NCBI RefSeq assembly: GCF_003751225.1
Contig: NZ_RJKE01000001.1
Span: 8,432,001 to 8,496,000 of the forward strand
Reading direction: 5' to 3'
From: Actinocorallia herbida
GTDB lineage: Bacteria; Actinomycetota; Actinomycetes; Streptosporangiales; Streptosporangiaceae
Length of the DNA: 64,000 nucleotides
Shown here: positions 8,237-15,998 of the stretch, one piece after another
Position numbering within the stretch: the stretch's first letter is position 1
How the letters are laid out: each line of letters starts with the position of its first letter
Position numbers and translations under genes: made by a program
Notes under the pieces: model-generated
What the model was told of the DNA's origin: nothing
Database searches by the model: none
The model's input: only the letters and a program-made list of their open reading frames with translations

Positions 8237-9808
8237 TCAGGCCTTGCAGAGGTTGTCGGAGGCGGTGCGGGTCTCGACCTTCGCCGCCTCGGCGCCGGGG
8301 ATCTCGACCTCCTTGGGCTTGGCCCAGGCCGATCCGACGACGACTTCGAGCCCCGTGCCCAGCGCCTCGACCTTCTGGAGCTTGGCGAACGGGATCGAGG
8401 CGGCCAGGGTGCGGGCCGAATCGGCGCGCGCGGGCCCGTACCGGATCACCGTGGACCTGGTGTCCTTGCGCTGCACCACCCCGATCACCCACGAAGCCCG
8501 GAACCCGGCCTTGACCAGTCCGTCCGTGGCGTTGCGCGCCAGCCCGACGGTGCCGACGCCGTTGCGGACGACCACGCTGACGTCCTTCGGCGCGACGGTC
8601 AGCGGCTTGGCCGTCGAGGTCGGGGTGACCACGGGTTCGACCGCGGGCTCGTCGTCGTCGATCCGCTGGAACATCCGGTCTGCCGCGGTGTCGTCCCAGA
8701 TCACGACGGACTGGGTGACCCCGCCGAGCTGGGCCGTCCCGGCCGGATCGTCCAGCGGGACCTTGGCGAAGCGGACATTGCCGAGGGAGACGTCCTTGAA
8801 CTGCCCGGCATAGGCGTCGAGGTTCTTCTTGAGGTCGGAGTCGACCCGCACCGACTCCAGCAGCGCGCCGAGCACCTTGGGGCCGCTGCCCGGGTCCTTG
8901 AGCTTGCCCAGCACGGTGCTGAGCAGCGCGGACAGGAACTCCTGCTGGCGCTGCATCCGGCCGATGTCCTCGCCGAGTCCGTGCCGGACCCGGGCGAACG
9001 CCAGCGCGGTCGCGCCGTCGACGTGGTGGGTGCCCGCGGTGAGCTTGAGGCCGCTCGCCTTGTCGTCGATCGGCTGCGGGGTGCAGATCTGGACGCCCCC
9101 GACGGCGTCGACGACCTTGAGGAACCCGGCGAAGTCGACCTCGACGTAGTGGTCGACCCGCATGCCGGTGGCGTCCTCGACGGTGTCCTTCATCAGCTGG
9201 GCGCCGCCGAACGCGTAGGCCCAGGTGAGCTTGCCCTGCTGGGCGCCGATCCGCTTGCCGTCGCCGTCCTTGTGCGCGGGGATCGTGACGAGGGTGTCGC
9301 GCGGAAGGCTGACGATCGTGACCTCGTCGTGGTCCGCCGAGACGTGCACCATCATCATGGTGTCGGAGCGGGCCCCGGCCTCTTTGCCCAGGTGCAGGCG
9401 CTTGATGTCCTTGGCGCTCATGCCGTCGCGCTTGTCGACCCCGGCGAGCAGGATGTTCATGGCGCCGCGCGGCGCGCCGCCCGCCATGTCGAGGTCGAGG
9501 GTCTGGACCTTGCCCTTGAAGTACTCCTGGAACGCCCATCCGGCGCCGGATCCGGCGAGGACCAGGGCCGAGGCGGCCGCGGTGACCGCCACGAGGCGGC
9601 GCCGGCGCACGGCGGCCCTCGCGGAGACCGCGCCGCGGGCGCGACGGCCACCGGAGCGGGGCGGCGCGACCGCGACCTTCTGGGCTCGGTCGTCGTCCAC
9701 CGCGACCGCGTCCCAGCTGCCGCTGTCGTCGGCCACCGGGCCGCCGGGGCCTTCCGCGCCCGCGGGGCGCGGGCGGAAGAACTGCTCGACCGGGTCGTCG
9801 TCGGCCAT
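8237..9808 (-). CDS. LCP (LytR-CpsA-Psr) family protein with LytR C-terminal domain
   Basis: A 523-residue type II membrane protein with an acidic cytoplasmic tail (~1-75), one membrane anchor (about 77-100), an extracytoplasmic LCP catalytic domain, and a C-terminal LytR_C domain. Diagnostic motifs are RSDTMMMVHV, SLPRDTLV, DFAGFLKVVDAVGG, and an ALAFARVRHG region followed by GRMQRQQ. LCP enzymes transfer polymers from polyprenyl pyrophosphate onto peptidoglycan (teichoic acids, arabinogalactan). The ATG at 9808 is preceded by GGAGGGGG; a GTG further up is weaker. It presumably ligates the polymer made by neighbouring genes. Confidence 0.92.
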   Translation of the reverse strand: MADDDPVEQFFRPRPAGAEGPGGPVADDSGSWDAVAVDDDRAQKVAVAPPRSGGRRARGAVSARAAVRRRRLVAVTAAASALVLAGSGAGWAFQEYFKGKVQTLDLDMAGGAPRGAMNILLAGVDKRDGMSAKDIKRLHLGKEAGARSDTMMMVHVSADHDEVTIVSLPRDTLVTIPAHKDGDGKRIGAQQGKLTWAYAFGGAQLMKDTVEDATGMRVDHYVEVDFAGFLKVVDAVGGVQICTPQPIDDKASGLKLTAGTHHVDGATALAFARVRHGLGEDIGRMQRQQEFLSALLSTVLGKLKDPGSGPKVLGALLESVRVDSDLKKNLDAYAGQFKDVSLGNVRFAKVPLDDPAGTAQLGGVTQSVVIWDDTAADRMFQRIDDDEPAVEPVVTPTSTAKPLTVAPKDVSVVVRNGVGTVGLARNATDGLVKAGFRASWVIGVVQRKDTRSTVIRYGPARADSARTLAASIPFAKLQKVEALGTGLEVVVGSAWAKPKEVEIPGAEAAKVETRTASDNLCKA

Positions 9809-9942
9809 GCGAAGCCCCCTCCACACGCGTCTTCCCACCCGACGGCGCCGCCCGTTGATCGTGCCGCCTTCGACCCCGTTGGGCGAAAGGACCGCCCATA
9901 CTGGCCTGTGGACCTGGCTGGATACGTTACCGTGGCGCCGTC

Positions 9943-10959
9943 ATGAATCTGCCTCTCCACGCTGACGGCGAGCCGCGCACTACGTGGCCCGCCGTGTCCG
10001 TCGTCATGCCGGTGCTCAATGAGGAACGCCACCTCGCCGACGCCGTGCGCCACATCATGGCCCAGGACTACCCCGGTGAGCTGGAGCTGGTCCTCGCGCT
10101 CGGCCCCTCCCGGGACAAGACCGACAGGATCGCCGCGGCCCTCGCGCAGACCGATCCCCGGATCGTCGTCACGCGCAACCCCACGGGGCGCACCCCCAAC
10201 GGGCTGAACATCGCGATCAAGGCGTCCCAGTACTCGATCATCGTCCGGGTCGACGGGCACTCACTGCTGCCCGCGAACTATGTCCGCATCGCCGTCCAGA
10301 CCATGGACTCCCACGGCGCCGACAACGTCGGCGGACTGATGGACGCCCAGGGCGTCACCGCCTTCGAGAAGGCCGTCGCCCGTGCGATGACCTCGAAATT
10401 CGGGGTCGGGAACGCCAGGTTCCACACCGGCGGCGAGGCGGGCGAAGTCGAGACCGTCTACCTCGGCACGTTCCGGCGCAGCGCGCTGGAACGGGTCGGC
10501 GGGTACGACGAGACCTTCGTCCGGGCCCAGGACTGGGAGATGAACCATCGGATCCGCCAGTCCGGCGGCAAGATCTGGTTCACGCCCGAGATGCGGGTCA
10601 CCTACCGGCCACGGCCCAACCTGAAGACGCTGGCCACCCAGTTCTTCTACACCGGGCGGTGGCGGCGGGTCGTCGGCCGCGAGCACCAGGGCACGCTGAA
10701 CTTGCGCTACCTGGCGCCTCCCCTGGCCGTCCTCGGGATCTTGGCCGGGACCGTCGCAGGGCTGTTCGGGTTCTGGCCCGGGTGGATCCTGCCGGTCGGC
10801 TACTTCCTGGCGATCCCGGTCGGCGGGACCGTCATGACCGCCCAGGGACTGCCGGTGAAGGCGAAGCTGCTCCTGCCGTTCGTCTACGCGACGATGCACA
10901 TCTCCTGGGGGCTCGGCTTCCTGACCAGCCCGCCCGGCCTCGGCATCACCAAGGACTGA
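9943..10959 (+). CDS. Glycosyltransferase family 2 with C-terminal membrane segments
   Basis: This 338-residue protein has an N-terminal GT2 domain: SVVMPVLNEERHL, a DGH metal motif in VRVDGHS, and QDWEMNHRIR as the acceptor/priming motif. It is followed by about three transmembrane helices near the C-terminus (from about residue 260). The layout resembles ExoA-type enzymes that extend a lipid-linked sugar. A possible -10 (TACGTT) lies about 15 nt before the ATG, so the message may have a very short leader. It diverges from the LCP gene and converges on ugd. Confidence 0.87.
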   Translation: MNLPLHADGEPRTTWPAVSVVMPVLNEERHLADAVRHIMAQDYPGELELVLALGPSRDKTDRIAAALAQTDPRIVVTRNPTGRTPNGLNIAIKASQYSIIVRVDGHSLLPANYVRIAVQTMDSHGADNVGGLMDAQGVTAFEKAVARAMTSKFGVGNARFHTGGEAGEVETVYLGTFRRSALERVGGYDETFVRAQDWEMNHRIRQSGGKIWFTPEMRVTYRPRPNLKTLATQFFYTGRWRRVVGREHQGTLNLRYLAPPLAVLGILAGTVAGLFGFWPGWILPVGYFLAIPVGGTVMTAQGLPVKAKLLLPFVYATMHISWGLGFLTSPPGLGITKD

Positions 10960-10994
10960 CCCCCCGGCCCCTACTAAACAAGGCCCCTACTGAC

Positions 10995-11029
10995 AAAAGG
11001 ACCGGACGCCTCGGGCGTCCGGTCCTTTT
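10995..11029. terminator. Bidirectional terminator
   Basis: A 16-bp perfect stem (AAAAGGACCGGACGCC at 10995-11010 pairing with 11014-11029) has a 3-nt loop and T-rich ends on both strands. It sits between the convergent GT2 and UDP-glucose dehydrogenase genes and can serve both. Confidence 0.9.
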
Positions 11030-11037
11030 CCGCTCGT

Positions 11038-12354
11038 TCACGGGCGGCCGAGCGCCTTGTACGTCCAGCCCGCGGCCCGCCAGACCTCGGCGTCGAGGGC
11101 GTTGCGGCCGTCGACCACGTTGCGGGCGGCGACGAGGGAGCCGAGCATCTCGGGGTCGAGGTCCCGGAACTCCTGCCACTCGGTGAGCAGCAGGACGATG
11201 TCGCTGCCCTGGGCGGCCTCCAGGGCGGAGGCCCCGAAGCTGAGGGTCGGCTGGACCTTGCGGGCGTTGTCGAGCGCCTGAGGGTCGTAGACGGTGACGT
11301 CGGCGCCCTCCTCCCTGATCGCCGCGGCGACGTCGAGGGCCGGCGAGTCACGGACGTCGTCGGAGTTCGGCTTGAACGCGGCGCCGAGCACGCAGACCTT
11401 GCGGCCCTGGAACGATCCGTTCAGCAGGGCGCGGGCGAGATCGACCATCCGGAGGCGGCGGCGGATGTTGATCGCGTCGACCTCGCGCAGGAACGACAGG
11501 GCCTGGTCGACGCCCAGCTCGTCGGCGCGGGCCATGAACGCGCGGATGTCCTTGGGCAGGCAGCCGCCGCCGAAGCCGAGGCCGGGACCGAGGAACTTGG
11601 CGCCGATCCGGTCGTCGAAGGCGAGGGCCTTGGACAGCATCGTCACGTCGGCGCCTGTGGCCTCGCATACCTCGGCCATCGCGTTGATGAAGGAGATCTT
11701 GGTCGCGAGGAACGCGTTCGCCGAGACCTTGACGAGTTCGGCCGTCGGGAAGTCCACGGTGAGGAAAGGGATGCCCTCGGCGATCTGGTGCGTGTAGACC
11801 TCGCGCAGGACCTCCTCGGCCCGCGCGGACCGCACGCCGACGACGATCCGGTCGGGGTGCAGGGTGTCCTGGACGGCGAAGCCCTCGCGCAGGAACTCGG
11901 GGTTCCACGCCAGCGCCACGTCCGGGGAAGGAGCGAGGTCGGCGAGTTTGGCGGCGAGCCTGTCCGCGGTGCCCACCGGGACCGTCGACTTGCCCACGAT
12001 GAGGCACTCGCGGGTCAGCAGGGGCGCGAGCGCGGAGAACGCGGCGTCGAGGTGGGACACGTCCGCGGCGTAGTCGCCCTTCTGCTGGGGCGTGCCCACG
12101 CAGACGAAGTGCACGTCACCGAATTCGGCGATCTCCGCGTAGGAGGTGGTGAACCTCAGTCGTCCGGACGCCAGGTTCCGCTGGAGCACCTCGGGCAGGC
12201 CGGGCTCGTAGAACGGGAGATCCCCCGCCGCGAGCCGATCCACCCGGTCGGGCAGGACATCGAGCGCCAGTACTTCGTACCCCAAATCGGCCATGCACGC
12301 GGCATGCGTCGTGCCGAGGTACCCGGCACCGATGACCGTGAGCTTCAGAGCCAC
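11038..12354 (-). CDS. ugd: UDP-glucose 6-dehydrogenase family protein
   Basis: This 438-residue enzyme has the NAD-binding IGAGYLG near the N-terminus, the VGKSTVPVGT and NPEFLREG segments, and catalytic Cys265 in GFGGGCLPKD. It oxidises UDP-glucose (or a related UDP/GDP sugar) to the uronic acid with two NAD+. The GTG start at 12354 has AAGGAG 7-8 nt upstream. The product, UDP-glucuronate, would be a precursor for an acidic wall polysaccharide made by the nearby glycosyltransferases. Specificity between UDP-glucose and UDP-ManNAc cannot be settled by eye. Confidence 0.92.
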   Translation of the reverse strand: MALKLTVIGAGYLGTTHAACMADLGYEVLALDVLPDRVDRLAAGDLPFYEPGLPEVLQRNLASGRLRFTTSYAEIAEFGDVHFVCVGTPQQKGDYAADVSHLDAAFSALAPLLTRECLIVGKSTVPVGTADRLAAKLADLAPSPDVALAWNPEFLREGFAVQDTLHPDRIVVGVRSARAEEVLREVYTHQIAEGIPFLTVDFPTAELVKVSANAFLATKISFINAMAEVCEATGADVTMLSKALAFDDRIGAKFLGPGLGFGGGCLPKDIRAFMARADELGVDQALSFLREVDAINIRRRLRMVDLARALLNGSFQGRKVCVLGAAFKPNSDDVRDSPALDVAAAIREEGADVTVYDPQALDNARKVQPTLSFGASALEAAQGSDIVLLLTEWQEFRDLDPEMLGSLVAARNVVDGRNALDAEVWRAAGWTYKALGRP

Positions 12355-12385
12355 CGACCTTCTCCTTAAGAAATTTACCGACGGG

Positions 12386-12391
12386 TAGCAT
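12386..12391 (+). promoter_or_regulatory. -10 element of a probable leaderless transcript
   Basis: TAGCAT lies 6 nt before the ATG of the acyl-CoA dehydrogenase gene, and no Shine-Dalgarno sequence is present. This spacing fits transcription starting at the A of the start codon. Confidence 0.5.
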
Positions 12392-12397
12392 GCTTTT

Positions 12398-13567
12398 ATG
12401 AGCAGCGACTTCCCCGCCTACGCACCGACCGAGGAGCACGAGCTCCTGCGGCGGACCGTACGCGAACTCGCCGACGCCAAGATCGCCCCGTTCGCGGCGG
12501 AGGTCGACGAGCAGGCGCGGTTCCCCCAGGAGGCGCTGGACGCCCTCAGGGAGAACGACCTTCAGGCCGTCCACGTCCCCGAGGCCTACGGAGGCAACGG
12601 GGCGGACGCGCTCGCCACGGTGATCGTGATCGAGGAGGTCGCCCGCGCGTGCGGCTCATCCTCTCTCATTCCCGCCGTCAACAAGCTCGGCACGGTCCCC
12701 GTGCTCTTGTCCGGCTCCGAAGAACTGAAGAAACGTTACCTGGCCCCTGTGGCCCAGGGCGAAGCCATGTTCTCGTACGCGCTCTCGGAGGCGGAAGCGG
12801 GGTCCGACGCCGCGGGCATGAAGACCCGTGCCGTCCGCGACGGCGACCACTACGTCCTCAACGGCGCCAAGATGTGGATCACGAACGCCGGTGTGTCGGA
12901 GTACTACACGGTCATGGCCGTGACGGACGCGTCGGCCGGGGCCCGTGGGATCTCCGCGTTCGTCGTGGAGAAGGCAGACCCGGGCGTGTCCTTCGGGCCG
13001 AAGGAGCGGAAACTCGGCATCAAAGGTTCACCCACTCGTCAGGTGATCCTGGAGGACGTCCGGATCCCGGCCTCGCGCATGATCGGCGCCGAGGGCACCG
13101 GATTCAAGACCGCGCTGGCGACCCTCGACCACACCCGCATCACCATCGCCGCCCAGGCGCTCGGCCTCGCCCAGGGCGCCCTCGACTACGCGATCGGGTA
13201 CGTCAAGGAGCGCAAGCAGTTCGGCAAGGCCATCGGCGACTTCCAGGGCGTCCAGTTCATGATCGCCGACATGGCCATGCGCCTTGAGGCCGCCCGCCAG
13301 CTCACCTACCACGCGGCCATCAAGTCCGAACGCGCCATGCACGGCGAGACCGTCCCGGACCTCACCTTCGTCTCCTCGGCCTGCAAATGCCTGGCCTCCG
13401 ACGTCGCCATGGACGTCACCACCGACGCCGTCCAGCTCCTCGGCGGCTACGGCTACACCTCCGATTTCCCCGTCGAACGCATGATGCGCGACGCCAAGAT
13501 CACCCAGATCTACGAGGGCACCAACCAGATCCAGCGCATGGTCATGGCCCGCCAGCTCCTCAAATAG
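12398..13567 (+). CDS. Acyl-CoA dehydrogenase (FadE25-like)
   Basis: A 389-residue flavoprotein with all acyl-CoA dehydrogenase landmarks: YALSEAEAGSD, MWITNAG, RKQFGKAI, QLLGGYGY and the IYEGTNQIQR C-terminal motif, whose Glu373 is the likely catalytic base of the short/medium-chain type. It introduces the 2,3-double bond into acyl-CoA and passes electrons to ETF. Its position between surface-polymer genes and purE/purK matches fadE25 in M. tuberculosis as I remember it. The ATG at 12398 appears leaderless. A strong terminator follows. Confidence 0.94.
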   Translation: MSSDFPAYAPTEEHELLRRTVRELADAKIAPFAAEVDEQARFPQEALDALRENDLQAVHVPEAYGGNGADALATVIVIEEVARACGSSSLIPAVNKLGTVPVLLSGSEELKKRYLAPVAQGEAMFSYALSEAEAGSDAAGMKTRAVRDGDHYVLNGAKMWITNAGVSEYYTVMAVTDASAGARGISAFVVEKADPGVSFGPKERKLGIKGSPTRQVILEDVRIPASRMIGAEGTGFKTALATLDHTRITIAAQALGLAQGALDYAIGYVKERKQFGKAIGDFQGVQFMIADMAMRLEAARQLTYHAAIKSERAMHGETVPDLTFVSSACKCLASDVAMDVTTDAVQLLGGYGYTSDFPVERMMRDAKITQIYEGTNQIQRMVMARQLLK

Positions 13568-13583
13568 CCGGCGCGGCACATTC

Positions 13584-13618
13584 AAAGGGGGCCTCTCCAG
13601 TTCGGAGAGGCCCCCTTT
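13584..13618. terminator. Terminator after acyl-CoA dehydrogenase
   Basis: A 15-bp perfect stem (AAAGGGGGCCTCTCC at 13584-13598 pairing with 13604-13618) has a 5-nt loop and a short T run. It lies 17 nt after the stop codon. Confidence 0.9.
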
Positions 13619-13996
13619 CCCACGTCCAGGCCGCTTCGGCGGGCCATCGACCTCCTGGGGCGGCACGGTCGGCCATCCCGCAAAGCCCGCGCCCGGTCCA
13701 GCGAGAACACCGGCTCTTCAGGCGTCCTGGCATGGCCGCCCATTGCGGAGGATGATCCTTTGGGGATCGCAGGGGAATTGTCGGTGCTGGTGGGGGGCGG
13801 TGGGTGGACAAATTTCTGGGAATTGTCGATTTACGAAATGGGCAGGGTGTCCAGCGGCGAGGGGAATTCGTGGGCGGGAATTGTCATGGATGGGACAAGA
13901 CGTCGGCGGGCGGTTCTTTGAGGGTGGGGGAACGGCGGATCAGGGGGCCGAGTGTCGGCCTGGTTCTGGTCCTCACCTTCGTGAGAGGAGAGGCAC
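13619..13996 (+). other. Intergenic region with three GGGAATTGTC direct repeats
   Basis: No gene is evident here. The part from 13770 to 13890 is AT-richer than its surroundings and carries GGGAATTGTC at 13773-13782, 13818-13827 and 13876-13885, all in the same orientation as the secreted-protein gene that follows. They could be activator sites or -35 elements of an alternative sigma factor. ORFs crossing the region lack ribosome sites. Confidence 0.6.
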
Positions 13997-15229
13997 TTGC
14001 GCGTCATCCGGAGTGTTTCGGCGGCGGTCGTGGTCGGGGTCTGCCTGGTCGGTGTGCCGGGGGCGGCCGGGGCGGAGGAGGGGTGGCGGAATCAGGCGCC
14101 GGTGTTCACCGCGCCGGAGCGGGGGTTCAGCGATGTCGCGGCGGTCGGGGCCAGGGAGGTGTGGGCGGTCGGGTACCAGGGGCGGAAGACGATCCAGATA
14201 GGGCCGTGGGACCCACCGCTGCCGCCGAACGTGCTGTGGCAGCGGGAGCCGCGACCGGTCCTCCAGCAGTGGACGGGACGGCAGTGGAAGGCCCACCACC
14301 CGGAGGGGATCCCCGAGGAGGGGACCCTGGACGAGCTGGAGGTGAGCGGCGGGAAGGTCTGGGCGCTCGGCACGATCATCTACGACCCGGGGAACGGCGC
14401 GGCCAGGCAGCGCTACGCCTACATCGGGACCTGGAACGGGACCGAGTTCGTCCAGGTCAACGGGCCCACGAACACCAGCGCGCCCGGCTACCTGCGGCAC
14501 CTGTCGGCCGATTCCGGGGGGCTGTGGATGACCGAGGGCACCCAGGCCTACCGGTTCGTGGACGGTCCGGGGTGGACCGGGTACGACCTCGGCTCGACGA
14601 TCAAGGCGATCGAGTCCTACGACTCGGGCGAGGCGTGGGCGTCGGGCTCGGGCGCCGACGGGAGCACCTGGGTCCGGCACTGGGACGGGTCGGCCTGGAC
14701 GTCCCTCGCGCTCCCCGCCGGCACCGGGAAGCACACCTTCCAGCCGACCGGCCCTGCCGCGGGCTGGGTCGCCACCGACGCCGGGCTCGCTCTCTGGGAC
14801 GGCACGGCCTGGACGACCGTCGCCTACCCCGAGGGCTACACGCGGTCCGACCTCTGGCCGAGCTTCTACAACGCCCCCTGGGCCACGACGGACGTCGACG
14901 GCCCGTGGCTGCTCGCCGACGGCCTGAAGACCGCCCCGAAAACCCTCCTGCACTGGACGGGCTCGGCGTGGCTCACCACGCCCGGCACCGCCCTGCCCCT
15001 CGCGAAGGACGGCCAGGGCAGGTTCTTCGCCCCGCGGACGATCTCCACCTCGACCGGTGAGAACGCCCTCTACTCCTTCGCCGACGGCGTCTGGACCCCG
15101 GTGCCCGCAGCCATGGACATCTGGGGCGGCTGGAACGTGGCCGCCCTGCCCGGCACCGAGCACGTCCTCGTCACCGGGTGGTCGTACCGGGGCGACCTGC
15201 GGGCGTACACCAACGCGCCGCGGGACTGA
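13997..15229 (+). CDS. Secreted propeller-like protein of unknown function
   Basis: A 410-residue protein with a classical signal peptide (MRVIRSVSAAVVVGVCLVGV, cleavage expected near AGA-EE). The mature part contains repeating Trp/Gly blades such as VWAVGYQ, VWALGTI, AWASGSG, GWVATDAG and LALWDG, suggesting a beta-propeller of about 5-7 blades. I see no catalytic motif. The start is a TTG at 13997 with AGGAGAGG a few nt upstream. It is probably exported and may bind wall or extracellular ligands. It stands alone between two terminators, downstream of the triple repeat region. Confidence 0.75.
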   Translation: MRVIRSVSAAVVVGVCLVGVPGAAGAEEGWRNQAPVFTAPERGFSDVAAVGAREVWAVGYQGRKTIQIGPWDPPLPPNVLWQREPRPVLQQWTGRQWKAHHPEGIPEEGTLDELEVSGGKVWALGTIIYDPGNGAARQRYAYIGTWNGTEFVQVNGPTNTSAPGYLRHLSADSGGLWMTEGTQAYRFVDGPGWTGYDLGSTIKAIESYDSGEAWASGSGADGSTWVRHWDGSAWTSLALPAGTGKHTFQPTGPAAGWVATDAGLALWDGTAWTTVAYPEGYTRSDLWPSFYNAPWATTDVDGPWLLADGLKTAPKTLLHWTGSAWLTTPGTALPLAKDGQGRFFAPRTISTSTGENALYSFADGVWTPVPAAMDIWGGWNVAALPGTEHVLVTGWSYRGDLRAYTNAPRD

Positions 15230-15244
15230 CTCCCTCCGGGGCCG

Positions 15245-15276
15245 GCCCCGCCGCGTCGATGAGGACCCGGCGGGGC
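15245..15276. terminator. Possible bidirectional hairpin terminator
   Basis: A 9-bp GC stem (15245-15253 pairing with 15268-15276) with a 14-nt loop lies between the convergent secreted-protein and glycerophosphodiesterase genes. There is no T tract, so the call is tentative. Confidence 0.4.
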
Positions 15277-15282
15277 CCGGCG

Positions 15283-15972
15283 TCAGCGGCCCAGCGCGCG
15301 CAGGGTGCCCGGGACGTCGTCGACGACCAGGGCGTCGGCCGGAAGGTAGCCCTCAAGGGCGTCCGGCTTGGGGGTCCAGACGATGACTTCAAGGCCGGCC
15401 TTGTGGGCGATGTCCACGCAGTCGGCGAAAGGCCGCGCCTTAGGGGTCGGGTCGCAAGAGGCGGTGTGCAGGGCGATGCCCTCCAGGCCGAGCCCGGACG
15501 CCGACGCGATCGCGTGGCCGATCGGGAACCACAGCCAGGTGAGCAGCCCCCGGGGGATCCCCGTGCCGTCCAAGGCCAGCAGCACGGACGGGTCGAAGCT
15601 GGTGACGACCAGGGGCCGCCGCCGGGCCTCCTCCTTGAGCACGTCCTTGAGGAGGGGGGCCGTCCGCGGGTCCAGGGCGTCTTCCAAGACGGTCTTGACG
15701 TCCACGTCCACGCCCACCTCGGGCGGCAGGGCCGCGAAGACCTCCTCCAAGGTCAGCCGGTCCCCGGCCAGGGCGTCGACGTGAAAGGTCCCGTCCTCGG
15801 CGACCGGGTCGTGCGCGAGGACCAGTCGATCATCGGCCGTCCGCTGAACATCGATCTCCACCCAGGACAACCCCGCCTCGACCGCCCCCAGCAGCGACGC
15901 GAGGGTGTTCTCCCCCTCACCCCCGCCAAGTCCCCTATGCCCGATGATCGTCGGTCCGCCGTCAAACATCAT
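15283..15972 (-). CDS. Glycerophosphodiester phosphodiesterase family protein
   Basis: A cytosolic-looking 229-residue protein with the GDPD TIM-barrel motifs: GHRGLG (H12-R13), ENT, WVEIDVQ, and LAHDP. Family members cleave glycerophosphodiesters into glycerol-3-phosphate and an alcohol; some act on teichoic acid fragments. There is no signal peptide. Tandem ATG codons occur at 15972 and 15969 and the ribosome site is weak. It is divergent from purK with 26 bp between starts, so the promoters overlap. A link to the surface-polymer locus 6 kb away is possible but unproven. Confidence 0.88.
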   Translation of the reverse strand: MMFDGGPTIIGHRGLGGGEGENTLASLLGAVEAGLSWVEIDVQRTADDRLVLAHDPVAEDGTFHVDALAGDRLTLEEVFAALPPEVGVDVDVKTVLEDALDPRTAPLLKDVLKEEARRRPLVVTSFDPSVLLALDGTGIPRGLLTWLWFPIGHAIASASGLGLEGIALHTASCDPTPKARPFADCVDIAHKAGLEVIVWTPKPDALEGYLPADALVVDDVPGTLRALGR

Positions 15973-15998
15973 GTGTTCGCCCCACTAAGCTGCTCGGT

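Noticed and set aside
13743-14201. Possible gene in the intergenic region upstream of the secreted protein
   Set aside because: It has no ribosome site, mixed composition, and it overlaps the real signal peptide in another frame.
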